Shown piece by piece: positions 35,239 to 44,642 of a DNA stretch of 64,000 nucleotides (position 1 is its first letter; each line of letters starts with the position of its first letter). The DNA comes from Phaeobacter porticola (GTDB lineage: Bacteria > Pseudomonadota > Alphaproteobacteria > Rhodobacterales > Rhodobacteraceae), in the NCBI RefSeq assembly GCF_001888185.1, contig NZ_CP016364.1, forward strand, positions 2,728,001 to 2,792,000, read 5' to 3'. The position numbers were made by a program, and so were the translations under genes. The notes beneath the pieces are model-generated. The model searched no databases. It had not been told where the DNA came from and saw nothing but the letters and a program-made list of their open reading frames with translations.

Positions 35239-37197
35239 ATGGTTCAACACAACCTAACATTGATCGACTCCGCGCGGGCGCTTAAGCGGCGGGACCGTCA
35301 GACCTCATTTGAACGCCGTCTGGTTGAAGAGCACGCCGTCAGCAAGGATCACCTGATGCGGGCCTTGGTTCTGCGCCAGCATCAGCGGGCTCCGATTGAC
35401 CAGATCCTAGTTTCCGAGGGTTGGGCCAGTCAGGAGCAGGTTCTGGATGCGCTGTCATCGCAACACGGGATGCAACAGGTTGATCTGGGCGGTCATCGTC
35501 CTCAGGCGCGTCTGCTCGCGCGCAAACCTGCTCAGTTCTGGCTCCGCTGCTGTGCGCTACCATACATGCAACTGGGCCAAACTGTTGTGGTGGCGATTGC
35601 GCATCCAGCTGCCTTTGCCGGGATAAAACGTGATCTAGAAGGAAGCTTTGCCGACATCCAACCCGTGATCGCCAGCGAGGCCCAGATCAACGCCTTGCTG
35701 ATCGCGCATTTCCGCGAGGATCTGGCCCGCGAGGCCAGCACCCGCGTCCCGCTTGCCTACAGCTGTCGCACGTTGCGGCAGCCGACCTGGTTCAGTTGGC
35801 CGTTGTTATTTTTAGTCGCAGCCATCACCGCTGCGATCCTTGCCCCGCGTCTTGTATTTGCTGTGCTTTGCGGATTGGCGCTATTGACGCTGCTGCTGTT
35901 TACAGTGCTCAAATGCGCAGGGTTCCTGTCACATTTACAGGCCCAAAGGTCCGAGCGCGAACTAAGACGGCGGCAGAAACACGCCTCCAGCGTCGGGGCC
36001 CGTGTCGATCACGTCCCGGAAATGACACCGCCCCGGCGCCTGCCACATATTTCAATGCTGGTGCCGCTCTACAAAGAGGCCGAGATTGGCCGCGCCCTGC
36101 TCTGCCGCCTGTGCAAGCTGACCTACCCGCGCAGCCTTCTAGAGGTACTCTTGGTATTGGAAGAAGATGACGCTGTGACCCGCAATGCCATCCGCTGCGC
36201 CGATCTACCCGATTGGTTCAGGGTCATCGAAGTGCCTGCACATGGCGGGCTGACCACCAAACCGCGCGCAATGAACTACGCATTGAACTTCTGCCGAGGC
36301 GAGATCATTGGCGTCTGGGACGCCGAAGATGCCCCGAATCCCGATCAACTGGAACAGGTCGCCCAGGCCTTTGCTCAGGGGGACAATAACTTGGCTTGTC
36401 TTCAGGGGGCACTGGATTACTACAACCCCAGCCAAAACTGGATCGCCCGCTGTTTCACATTGGAATACGCCAGCTGGTTCCGCATCGTGTTGCCCGGCAT
36501 CGCCCGATTGGGCCTTGTGGTACCGCTGGGTGGTACTACGCTTTTTATTCGCAAGGCTGTTCTCGAACAACTGGGTGGTTGGGACGCCCATAATGTGACC
36601 GAAGACGCAGACCTTGGTGTGCGGCTTTCTCGTCTCGGCTATCGCACGGACATGCTGCCAACCACCACCTATGAAGAGGCCAACTGCCGTCCCTGGCCAT
36701 GGGTCAAACAACGGTCGCGCTGGCTCAAGGGATTCATGGTGACCTATCTGGTCCACATGCGGCGGCCCACGGTGCTGGCTCGGCAATTGGGTTGGCGGCA
36801 ATTCCTTGGATTACAAGCGTTTTTTCTGGGCACCGTTGGGCAGTTTTTACTGGCGCCTTGCCTGTGGTCGTTCTGGCTGATCACCTTTGGTCTGTCACAT
36901 CCAACGGCGCCGGTCCTGCCCGCAGGCGCGCCAATGGTCGCAGCAGCGGCGCTGGTGTTTTTTGAACTTTTGGGCGTTGTCATCGCCATCACCGCAGCAT
37001 TTGCAAGTGGTCGGCGGCGGCTGGCGCTTTGGGCGCCCTGCATGCTGCTGTATTTCCCAATGGGGGTCATCGCCGTCTACAAAGCCCTGTATGAGCTGAT
37101 CTTCAGACCGTTTTTCTGGGACAAGACGGCCCACGGCCACACACCGCATACCGACGCTGCGCAAGACACCCAACCGCGCATAGTGCCGGATCTCTAG
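35239..37197 (+). CDS. Membrane glycosyltransferase family 2 with N-terminal MshEN-like domain
   Basis: A 652-residue protein. Residues 20-95 resemble the MshEN/GspE N-terminal domain (RRLVEEHAVSKDHLMRAL and ILVSEGWASQEQVLDALSSQ), two tandem helical motifs that bind cyclic di-GMP in MshE-type ATPases. Two helices follow (about 185-235), then a GT2 domain at about 270-500 with LVPLYKEAEIG, IGVWDAEDAPNPDQ (donor site), VTEDADLGVRLS (base) and QRSRW near 490. Four helices end the protein. This is the NfrB/cellulose synthase-like class of processive or polyprenyl-independent transferases, probably for a surface polysaccharide. The acceptor is unknown; it is a single gene. Confidence 0.85.
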   Translation: MVQHNLTLIDSARALKRRDRQTSFERRLVEEHAVSKDHLMRALVLRQHQRAPIDQILVSEGWASQEQVLDALSSQHGMQQVDLGGHRPQARLLARKPAQFWLRCCALPYMQLGQTVVVAIAHPAAFAGIKRDLEGSFADIQPVIASEAQINALLIAHFREDLAREASTRVPLAYSCRTLRQPTWFSWPLLFLVAAITAAILAPRLVFAVLCGLALLTLLLFTVLKCAGFLSHLQAQRSERELRRRQKHASSVGARVDHVPEMTPPRRLPHISMLVPLYKEAEIGRALLCRLCKLTYPRSLLEVLLVLEEDDAVTRNAIRCADLPDWFRVIEVPAHGGLTTKPRAMNYALNFCRGEIIGVWDAEDAPNPDQLEQVAQAFAQGDNNLACLQGALDYYNPSQNWIARCFTLEYASWFRIVLPGIARLGLVVPLGGTTLFIRKAVLEQLGGWDAHNVTEDADLGVRLSRLGYRTDMLPTTTYEEANCRPWPWVKQRSRWLKGFMVTYLVHMRRPTVLARQLGWRQFLGLQAFFLGTVGQFLLAPCLWSFWLITFGLSHPTAPVLPAGAPMVAAAALVFFELLGVVIAITAAFASGRRRLALWAPCMLLYFPMGVIAVYKALYELIFRPFFWDKTAHGHTPHTDAAQDTQPRIVPDL

Positions 37198-37847
37198 CCC
37201 TTGCTGCGTTCGCCCGCGTCCTGCTTCAGACGTGTCATGAACGCAACCGAGATATGATCCTTCAGCGCGCGCCCTGCCGCCTCTTCATCGCGGCGTTCGA
37301 TGGCGCTGACGATGTTTTTGTGTTCGGCCTGTGCAATCCGGCCCCGCCCCTCAGCCGCGAGTGATGTCGTCGCCATCAGCGCCATGGTGCGATGTACCAG
37401 ATTCAGCTGTTGGACCAGATAGCGGTTGTGCGACGCTAGGTGGATCTGCTCGTGGAAACGACGATTGGCCTTGGCCAGCTCTGTCGGATTGTCGACGAAG
37501 GCATCGTCAGCGGCAACCATCTCTTGCAACACACGGACCTCTTCTTCGGTGGCGTGGCGTGCGGCAAGGCTGGCCGCAAGACCTTCCAGCTCCCGCCGCA
37601 CCACATATAATTCCGCCATCTGATTGTGGTCCAGCGATGCCACGATCAGGGACCGCCCGTCCCGCTCCAGCAACGACTGTGTCTCCAGCCGCTGCAACGC
37701 CTCACGGATCGGGGTGCGGGACACGCCAAAGCGTTCGGCAAGGTCACTTTCCACCAGGCGGTCGCCGGGCCGATAAACCCCGACATCAATGGCTTCTAGG
37801 ATCAGCGCATAGGCGTCCGTCTGGCTGGTGCTACGAGTCAGGCTCAT
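37194..37847 (-). CDS. GntR-family regulator, FCD (FadR-type) subgroup
   Basis: A 217-residue protein. ATG 37847 has AAGGA five bases upstream; ATG 37868 has a GGGG run directly against it and is less likely. The winged helix is at about 10-75 (PGDRLVESDLAERFGVSRTP, then IREALQRLE); the all-helical FCD domain at about 80-210 has metal-site residues in VVRRELEGLAA (Glu/Arg), FHEQIHLASHNRYL (His) and AEHKNIVSAIERRD (His). FCD domains bind organic acids through a metal. It converges with and overlaps the glycosyltransferase end by four bases; the target operon is not obvious. Confidence 0.92.
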   Translation of the reverse strand: MSLTRSTSQTDAYALILEAIDVGVYRPGDRLVESDLAERFGVSRTPIREALQRLETQSLLERDGRSLIVASLDHNQMAELYVVRRELEGLAASLAARHATEEEVRVLQEMVAADDAFVDNPTELAKANRRFHEQIHLASHNRYLVQQLNLVHRTMALMATTSLAAEGRGRIAQAEHKNIVSAIERRDEEAAGRALKDHISVAFMTRLKQDAGERSKG

Positions 37848-37873
37848 GTCGATCCTTGGATTGGTCATCCCCG

Positions 37874-37883
37874 TTGTGTACAA
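37874..37883. promoter_or_regulatory. Candidate GntR/FCD operator
   Basis: TTGTGTACAA, with perfect TTGT/ACAA arms around two central bases, 27 bases before the preferred start of the FCD regulator. FCD regulators bind short palindromes of this kind; autorepression is inferred. Confidence 0.45.
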
Positions 37884-38038
37884 GCCTCGCCCCTGTGCAA
37901 TCAACCCCGGCACGTCGGCGCGGTTAAAATCCTCGCACCACAAACATTCGGCGCCCCTGTCGAAATCGGCGCCTGCAGAGATCCACCAACTGGCGGCAAC
38001 AGTTGCAATCAAACATCAGACAGCCTAGGTCCTCGGTC

Positions 38039-38680
38039 ATGGTAGCCCAATCTTTTTCCCACGTCCGTCATTGGGTGTTCGATCTCGACAACACCCTCTA
38101 TCACCCGTCCGCTCGGCTCTTTGATCAGATCGAGATCAAGATGACGGACTATGTGATGACAGCTCTTGGCGTTGACAGGCTGCTCGCAAATAAGCTGCGC
38201 GATGATTATTGGCGCGACCATGGCACCACCCTGGCCGGGTTAATGGCGCATCACGACATCGACCCCGATCCGTTTCTGGTCGCTGTGCATGACATCAGCT
38301 TTGACGATCTGGAACCCGACGCGCTCTTGGCCGAGCGGATCCAAAACCTGCCTGGCAAGCGGATCATCTATACCAACGGCACTGCCCCTTATGCAGAACA
38401 GGTGCTGGCGGCACGCGGTTTGGACGGCTGTTTCGATGAAGTCTATGGGGTCGAGCACGCAAATTACCGCCCCAAGCCTGAGCGTCAGGCGTTTGACATC
38501 ATCTTTGCCAAAGCCGGGGTCGAGCCTGAACAGGCCGCAATGTTCGAGGATGACCCGCGCAACCTTCAGGCGCCGCATAATCTGGGAATGCGCACCGTGC
38601 ATGTGGCACCAACCGCGATCACCGGCGCGCATATCCATCACCACACAGATGATCTGACCCGCTTTCTCGGGCTGTTATAG
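38039..38680 (+). CDS. HAD-superfamily pyrimidine 5'-nucleotidase-like hydrolase
   Basis: A 213-residue protein from ATG 38039. HAD motif I is HWVFDLDNTLYHPSARLF (nucleophile and acid Asp near residues 15 and 17), motif II RIIYTNGTAPYAEQ near 118, motif III the Lys in YRPKPERQAF near 150, and motif IV MFEDDPRNLQAPHNLGM near 175. The helical cap between motifs I and II is of the SDT1/PPase-like type that cleaves pyrimidine or related nucleoside monophosphates. The physiological substrate is not fixed by sequence. Confidence 0.9.
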   Translation: MVAQSFSHVRHWVFDLDNTLYHPSARLFDQIEIKMTDYVMTALGVDRLLANKLRDDYWRDHGTTLAGLMAHHDIDPDPFLVAVHDISFDDLEPDALLAERIQNLPGKRIIYTNGTAPYAEQVLAARGLDGCFDEVYGVEHANYRPKPERQAFDIIFAKAGVEPEQAAMFEDDPRNLQAPHNLGMRTVHVAPTAITGAHIHHHTDDLTRFLGLL

Positions 38681-38897
38681 TCCGAAACGGCACAGCCTCA
38701 CGTTGGCTCTGCATTGTTGGCCGGATAGGATCGAGACTGCTGCGCTGCGCATCCTGTCGCACCCCTGTGGCGCGCCGCCGCACCGACCTTCTGCCAGAAA
38801 GCGTAAGGTATATATGGCAGTCATCAATGAAGCGACACGTGCACGGCCTTGCCAGTCCCCGCGCGGCGCTGAACACCCAAGTTTAGGATGACGCCTG

Positions 38898-39137
38898 ATG
38901 AATGACCTGACGTTTGACGAGCACCAGCCCCGGACCGCTACCGCTGCCACGGCATCACCGCCACCGCGCACAGACAGCACGCAGGTAAACGCAACCAAAG
39001 CGCTCTTGGCAATCCTGTTCTACGTGCTGCTCTGGGGCCTCGCCGTTGCCATCTGGGGGCTGCCAGCGCTGTTCCTGCCAGCCGTGGCCAAAACAGGCAT
39101 CATGTTTGTCCTGCTGGTGATGATCACGCGCGGCTAG
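38898..39137 (+). CDS. Small two-helix membrane protein
   Basis: A 79-residue protein. Residues 1-32 are polar and Thr/Ala/Pro-rich; 35-76 form two close hydrophobic helices (ALLAILFYVLLWGLAVAIWG and AKTGIMFVLLVMI) with a Pro turn. No family is recognised. The ribosome site is weak. Its position just before the UbiH-like gene and same strand suggests possible co-expression. Coding bias toward G/C at third positions supports a real gene. Confidence 0.55.
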   Translation: MNDLTFDEHQPRTATAATASPPPRTDSTQVNATKALLAILFYVLLWGLAVAIWGLPALFLPAVAKTGIMFVLLVMITRG

Positions 39138-39242
39138 GGCTGCTGCAACTGCGCACTCCCCCCCGCGAAAAAGGACAGTATGTCGCTTGTCATTCAGACC
39201 GGCACAGGCCTATCTCAATTGCAACGACGAAAGGCAGGTTCG

Positions 39243-40439
39243 ATGGAAAATGGCTGTGATATTCTGATTTCTGGTGGCGGTATTGCAGGGCTGACCGCAG
39301 CGGCGACCTTTGGCGCAGCCGGGTTCAAGGTGATCTGTGTTGATCCCATGCCTCCGATCACCGGGCGCGATGACACAGGCGCCGATCTGCGCACCACAGC
39401 CATCCTGCAACCGGGCCGCGCGCTGTTGCAAGAGGCCGGAATCTGGGATCACCTGGACAGCCACGCAGCACCGCTGCGGGTCATGCGGATCATTGATGCC
39501 GGCGGGGACCTCTCTGAGCCGCGTGTGATCAAGGATTTCAACTCCGCCGATATCTCTGATCAGCCTTTTGGCTGGAACCTGCCCAACTGGCTGCTGCGGC
39601 GCGAATTGCTGACCCGGCTGAGCGAACTGGACACCGTCGATTTCCGCCCTGGCCTTGCCACAACTGGCCTGTTCACCCGGACCAGCACCGCTCAGGTCAC
39701 CCTGAGCGACGGTGCCTGCATCACCGCCCGCCTCGTGCTGGCCTGTGACGGGCGCGACTCGCCTATGCGACGAGCGGCTGGCATCCCTGTGCGCACGACG
39801 CGCTACGGGCAAAAGGCACTGGCCTTTGCCGTGACCCACGACCTGCCCCACGAAAATGTTTCAACCGAAATCCACCGCTCCGGCGGGCCCTTCACCCTGG
39901 TGCCGCTGCCCGATCACAACGGCCGACCGTCCTCAGCCATTGTGTGGATGGAACGCGGTCCGCGCGCACAAGCGTTGCAAAGGATGGACACCGACGCTTT
40001 TGAAGAGGAAATGAACAGCCGCAGCTGCGGTGTGCTGGGCACGCTACGGCTCGCCTCACGCCGCAGTATATGGCCGATCATCAGCCAATCTGCACAGCGA
40101 CTGAACGGCGAGCGACTTGCGCTAATGGCTGAGGCTGCCCATGTTGTGCCCCCCATCGGGGCGCAAGGGCTGAACATGTCGCTTGGCGATCTGCGCATAT
40201 TGCTAGAGCTGGCCCAAGCCCGTTCCGAAGGGTTGGGAGACGCCACCATGCTGGACGCCTATCACAAGGCCCGCCACAGCGACATTCTGATGCGGGTCAA
40301 GGGAATCGATCTGCTGAACCGCACCTCCATGTTGGCACCACGCCCATTGCGTGATCTGCGCGCCTTTGGCCTGAACGCGCTTTATTCACTGGCACCGGTG
40401 CGCAAGACGCTGATGCAGATGGGGCTAGGCGTCAAATAA
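39243..40439 (+). CDS. UbiH/UbiL-family FAD-dependent monooxygenase
   Basis: A 398-residue flavoprotein from ATG 39243 (MENGCDILI). It has the dinucleotide-binding GGGIAGLTAAATFGAAG at residue 13, the class A flavin monooxygenase motif LACDGRDSPMRRAAGI near 165, and the second FAD motif LALMAEAAHVVPPIGAQGLN near 290, with Ala-Glu where the family usually has Gly-Asp. This family hydroxylates the ring in ubiquinone synthesis; alphaproteobacterial UbiL/UbiH have similar variants. No ubi genes adjoin. It is followed two bases later by the M50-like gene, so the two form an operon. Confidence 0.87.
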   Translation: MENGCDILISGGGIAGLTAAATFGAAGFKVICVDPMPPITGRDDTGADLRTTAILQPGRALLQEAGIWDHLDSHAAPLRVMRIIDAGGDLSEPRVIKDFNSADISDQPFGWNLPNWLLRRELLTRLSELDTVDFRPGLATTGLFTRTSTAQVTLSDGACITARLVLACDGRDSPMRRAAGIPVRTTRYGQKALAFAVTHDLPHENVSTEIHRSGGPFTLVPLPDHNGRPSSAIVWMERGPRAQALQRMDTDAFEEEMNSRSCGVLGTLRLASRRSIWPIISQSAQRLNGERLALMAEAAHVVPPIGAQGLNMSLGDLRILLELAQARSEGLGDATMLDAYHKARHSDILMRVKGIDLLNRTSMLAPRPLRDLRAFGLNALYSLAPVRKTLMQMGLGVK

Positions 40440-40441
40440 GA

Positions 40442-41143
40442 ATGCAGACCCTAAGCCGCATCTTCAGGGGACATTGGCAGCTGATATGCTTGGCAGTGGT
40501 GATTGCCATCCTCTGGCCAACGCAGGCGGTGCTGCCGCTGCGGATCCTGACCGTTTTCCTCCACGAGCTGTCACATGCAGCGGCAACCCTGTTGACCGGT
40601 GGCGAGGTGGTTAGCCTGACCATTGATCCCAGCGAAGGCGGCATGGTGATCTCGCGTGGTGGCAACCGGTTCCTGACACTGACGGCAGGCTATACCGGAT
40701 CGCTTGTCATCGGCTCGGCGCTCTTTGTGATTGCGCTGCGCACGGATTGGGACCGCACGGTCCTGGCGCTTTTTGGGGGCGTGACGCTGGCGGTTGCCGC
40801 AGTCTATATCCGCGATCTCTTTGCGCTTGGGTTTACCCTGGCAACTGGTGCCGCAATGCTGGCCGCTGCGCGATATTTCAGCCTCGCGGCCAATGACATG
40901 ATCCTACGGGTGATCGGCATCAGCAGCATGATCTATGCCCCGCTCGACATCTACGACGATACAATCGCCCGCGCCTATCTGCGGTCAGACGCGCGAATGA
41001 TGGCCGAAGAATTTGGCGGTGCAACAATGCTCTGGGGTGGTCTCTGGCTGACGATCAGCCTTGCAATGATCTGCGTCACCCTGCGCTACGGGCTGGGCCC
41101 CGCCAGCAATATCAGCTGGCGTAGCCTTAAACCCACGTCCTGA
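40442..41143 (+). CDS. M50-like (M50B) membrane peptidase-family protein
   Basis: A 233-residue protein whose start follows the UbiH-like stop by two bases. A HExxH-type motif HELSH lies near residue 40 in FLHELSHAAATLLTGGEV, inside the first membrane region. About six further helices follow, with GFTLATGAA and MIYAPLDIYDDTI near 165; that Asp-containing stretch could supply the third metal ligand. This is the short M50B-like family annotated in actinobacteria and alphaproteobacteria with no known substrate. A PDZ domain as in RseP is absent. Confidence 0.8.
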   Translation: MQTLSRIFRGHWQLICLAVVIAILWPTQAVLPLRILTVFLHELSHAAATLLTGGEVVSLTIDPSEGGMVISRGGNRFLTLTAGYTGSLVIGSALFVIALRTDWDRTVLALFGGVTLAVAAVYIRDLFALGFTLATGAAMLAAARYFSLAANDMILRVIGISSMIYAPLDIYDDTIARAYLRSDARMMAEEFGGATMLWGGLWLTISLAMICVTLRYGLGPASNISWRSLKPTS

Positions 41144-41154
41144 CCTCAAGCGGA

Positions 41155-42279
41155 TCAGAGAACCTGATCCACCACTTTGGTGAGCCGCGCTACCGTCGCC
41201 TCGACATTGTAGAGCTTATCCAGACCAAAAAGACCCAGCCGGAAGGTACTGAACCCGGCAGGCTCGTCACATTGCAGCGGCACGCCCGCCGCGATCTGAG
41301 TGCCCAGCGCCAGGAATTTCTTGCCGTTCTGCACATCCGGGTCGCTGGTATAGCTTACCACCACGCCCGGTGCGCCGTAGCCTTCGGCCGCAACCGAGAT
41401 CACGCCCCGCTCCGCCAGCAGCTTGCGCACCCTATCGCCGAGCGCCCATTGCGCATCGCGCAGGCGATCGAACCCGTATTCTTTGGTCTCCAGCATGGTA
41501 TCGCGGAACGTCCGCAGCGCATCCGTTGGCATTGTCGCGTGATAGGCATGACCGCCTGCCACATAGGCCTGCATGATCATGTGCCACTGTTTGAGATTGA
41601 TCGCAAAACTGTCAGAGGTGGTGTGCTCCATTCGGTCCAGTGCCCGCTGTGACAGCATTACCAACCCGGCCGAAGGCGCAGCGCTCCAGCCTTTTTGTGG
41701 CGCTGAGATCAGCACGTCGACACCTGTCTTCACCATATCGATCCAGGCACAGCCCGATGCAATGCAGTCCAGCACCATCAACGCGCCCACGTCATGCGCA
41801 GCCGTGGCAAGGCTGCGGATATAGTCATCCGGCAGAATCACCCCGGCGGAGGTTTCCACATGCGGGGCGAATACCACATCCGGTTTTTGCTCATGGATGG
41901 CGGCGACCACCGCTTCGATCGGGGTCGGTGCAAAGGGGGATGGCGCAGTATTGCCGGTCTGGCGTGCCTTCATCACCCTCGCAGAGGCGGTGATACCGCC
42001 GGTTTCAAAAATCTGGCTCCAACGATAGGAAAACCAGCCGTTCCGAACCACCAGCGCATCAGCGCCCTGGGCGAATTGGCGCGCCACGGCCTCCATTGCA
42101 AAGGTACCGCCACCAGGCACCAAAGCAACAGCATCGGCATTATAGACCTCTTTCAACATGGCATTGATATCCAGCATCACCTGCTGAAACACCTGGGACA
42201 TATGGTTAAGCGACCGGTCCGTAAACACCACCGAGAATTCATCCAGACCCTGTGGGTCAACACTATCCAATAGGGCCAT
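41155..42279 (-). CDS. Class V aminotransferase (serine/alanine-glyoxylate type)
   Basis: A 374-residue PLP enzyme with AAGGAG ahead of ATG 42279. It shows VALVPGGGTFAMEAVARQF near residue 55, the cofactor Asp in MVLDCIASGCAWIDM near 170 and the Schiff-base Lys in LISAPQKGWSAAPSAGL near 195. The class covers serine-glyoxylate, alanine-glyoxylate and 2-aminoethylphosphonate aminotransferases, and the sequence does not settle which. It lies upstream-to-downstream in the same direction as two Lrp regulators, whose genes are 147 bp away. Confidence 0.88.
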   Translation of the reverse strand: MALLDSVDPQGLDEFSVVFTDRSLNHMSQVFQQVMLDINAMLKEVYNADAVALVPGGGTFAMEAVARQFAQGADALVVRNGWFSYRWSQIFETGGITASARVMKARQTGNTAPSPFAPTPIEAVVAAIHEQKPDVVFAPHVETSAGVILPDDYIRSLATAAHDVGALMVLDCIASGCAWIDMVKTGVDVLISAPQKGWSAAPSAGLVMLSQRALDRMEHTTSDSFAINLKQWHMIMQAYVAGGHAYHATMPTDALRTFRDTMLETKEYGFDRLRDAQWALGDRVRKLLAERGVISVAAEGYGAPGVVVSYTSDPDVQNGKKFLALGTQIAAGVPLQCDEPAGFSTFRLGLFGLDKLYNVEATVARLTKVVDQVL

Positions 42280-42426
42280 GTCACACTCCTTGTTGTAGAA
42301 AAGGGCGAGCCGGACCCGCTGCCGGACACGCCGTTGTCACAAGTCTTGGCAGAGGCGCGCGCGCGTCTCAAGTCTGCGCTGATTGAAGGATTATCTGCAA
42401 AACCCGCATATTCCGGAGCCTTTGCC

Positions 42427-42885
42427 CTAGCCCAGCGGCCCCGGCCTGCGTTCCTCGCTCAGCAGCACATTTGCATCGACACTGCCCACGCCGGGCAGCG
42501 TCATCACCCGCCGCCGCAGCACCCGCTCAAAATCGGCAATGTCCCGGGCGGTGACCCGCAGGCGATAATCATACATGCCCAGAATATGTTCCACCGTCTG
42601 CACCTCGGGGATGGCCGACACCGCGCGTTCGAAATCTTCTAGGCTGACCCGCCCTTTGGTGGCCAGCTTGATGCCCAGAAATACAGTCACGCCAAAGCCC
42701 AGTTTGCCTGCATCCAGATCCAGTTTACGCCCGGTGATAATGCCTGCCTCCTGCAACCGGCGAATGCGGCGCCACGCGGCCGGCTGGCTAAGGCCCAGCT
42801 CGCGCCCCAAAGCCCCCGCCGTTTGCGTGGCATCCCGGCTGAGTGCGCGCAACAAGGCGTGATCTATCTCGTCTAACTGGATCAT
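42427..42885 (-). CDS. Lrp/AsnC-family regulator (second of a pair)
   Basis: A 152-residue protein: helix-turn-helix at about 5-60 (LDEIDHALLRALSRDATQTA and LSQPAAWRRIRRLQEAGII) and RAM ligand domain at about 65-145 (GKLGFGVTVFLGIKLA and VEHILGMYDYRLRVTARDI). It overlaps the upstream paralogue by four bases. The ligand domains differ enough that the two probably respond to different amino acids or form a heteromer. It is the gene nearest the class V aminotransferase. Confidence 0.92.
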   Translation of the reverse strand: MIQLDEIDHALLRALSRDATQTAGALGRELGLSQPAAWRRIRRLQEAGIITGRKLDLDAGKLGFGVTVFLGIKLATKGRVSLEDFERAVSAIPEVQTVEHILGMYDYRLRVTARDIADFERVLRRRVMTLPGVGSVDANVLLSEERRPGPLG

Positions 42886-43337
42886 ATCGGCAGCGCCTCG
42901 TCCGATTTGATCCGCGCCACATGCATCAGCGCCTCGATATCGGTGATATGCGGCAGTGTCAGGATCGCGGCGCGGTAAATTTGCTGATAATGCGGCATGT
43001 CCCGCGCAATCACCGAAAGCCGCACATCCACCTGCCCCAGAAAGGTCTGGATCTCCAGCACCTCAGGGATCTCGCGTGCGGCGGGAATAAACTCGTCAAA
43101 AGCCCGCGAATTGGTCTTGTCCAGCGTGATGCGTAGCGACACTTCCACCGCGTAGCCCAGGGCGCGCCAGTCAATCACTGCCCGCTGGCCGAGAATGACG
43201 CCCCCCTCGCGCAGCTTGTCCAGCCGCCGCGACAGCCGCGATGCGGTCAGGCCAAGGCGATCCCCCAGATCAGGCAGCGATTGTCCCGGATCTGCCTGAA
43301 GATGGCGAAGTATGCGTCGGTCAAGGTCATCAAGCAT
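42882..43337 (-). CDS. Lrp/AsnC-family regulator (first of a pair)
   Basis: A 151-residue protein with helix-turn-helix LDDLDRRILRHLQADPGQSL and LGLTASRLSRRLDKLREGGV, then a RAM domain (VEVSLRITLDKTNSRAFDEF and IQTFLGQVDVRLSVIARDMP). It is divergent from ilvC across 132 bp and translationally coupled (ATGA) to the second Lrp gene. Control of ilvC and self-control through the site at 43374 are plausible. Confidence 0.92.
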   Translation of the reverse strand: MLDDLDRRILRHLQADPGQSLPDLGDRLGLTASRLSRRLDKLREGGVILGQRAVIDWRALGYAVEVSLRITLDKTNSRAFDEFIPAAREIPEVLEIQTFLGQVDVRLSVIARDMPHYQQIYRAAILTLPHITDIEALMHVARIKSDEALPI

Positions 43338-43373
43338 GAAATCTACACTATATAACGTTTTGGAGAATAACTA

Positions 43374-43388
43374 TTGCGTATTTCGTAA
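43374..43388. promoter_or_regulatory. Candidate Lrp-type operator in the lrp-ilvC interval
   Basis: TTGCGTATTTCGTAA, a 15-bp imperfect palindrome with an AT centre (arms TTGCG and CGTAA), like Lrp/AsnC half-site arrays. A wider GAATA/TATTC inverted pair surrounds it (43365-43395). It lies 37 bp before the lrp start and 82 bp before ilvC. Confidence 0.5.
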
Positions 43389-43436
43389 GATATTCATTCA
43401 CACTAGGCCTACTTCGCCCCCCAGAACACCCTATGA

Positions 43437-44492
<1,056 letters not shown>

Positions 44493-44547
44493 GGCGCTTA
44501 GACTGGGGCGGCTAATCCGGCCACCCCAACCTTCGACAGCAGATTAA

Positions 44548-44574
44548 AGACGCGCCTCTCTGGCGCGTCTTTTT
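44548..44574 (+). terminator. Intrinsic terminator of ilvC
   Basis: AGACGCGCC (44548-44556), TCTCT loop, GGCGCGTCT (44562-44570) and four T. Confidence 0.92.
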
Positions 44575-44642
44575 ACGTTGAACAAACGCCGCACAGAGCC
44601 TGCGATATAGCTCTATGGCAGCGCTTACACTAAAGTTGCCGC

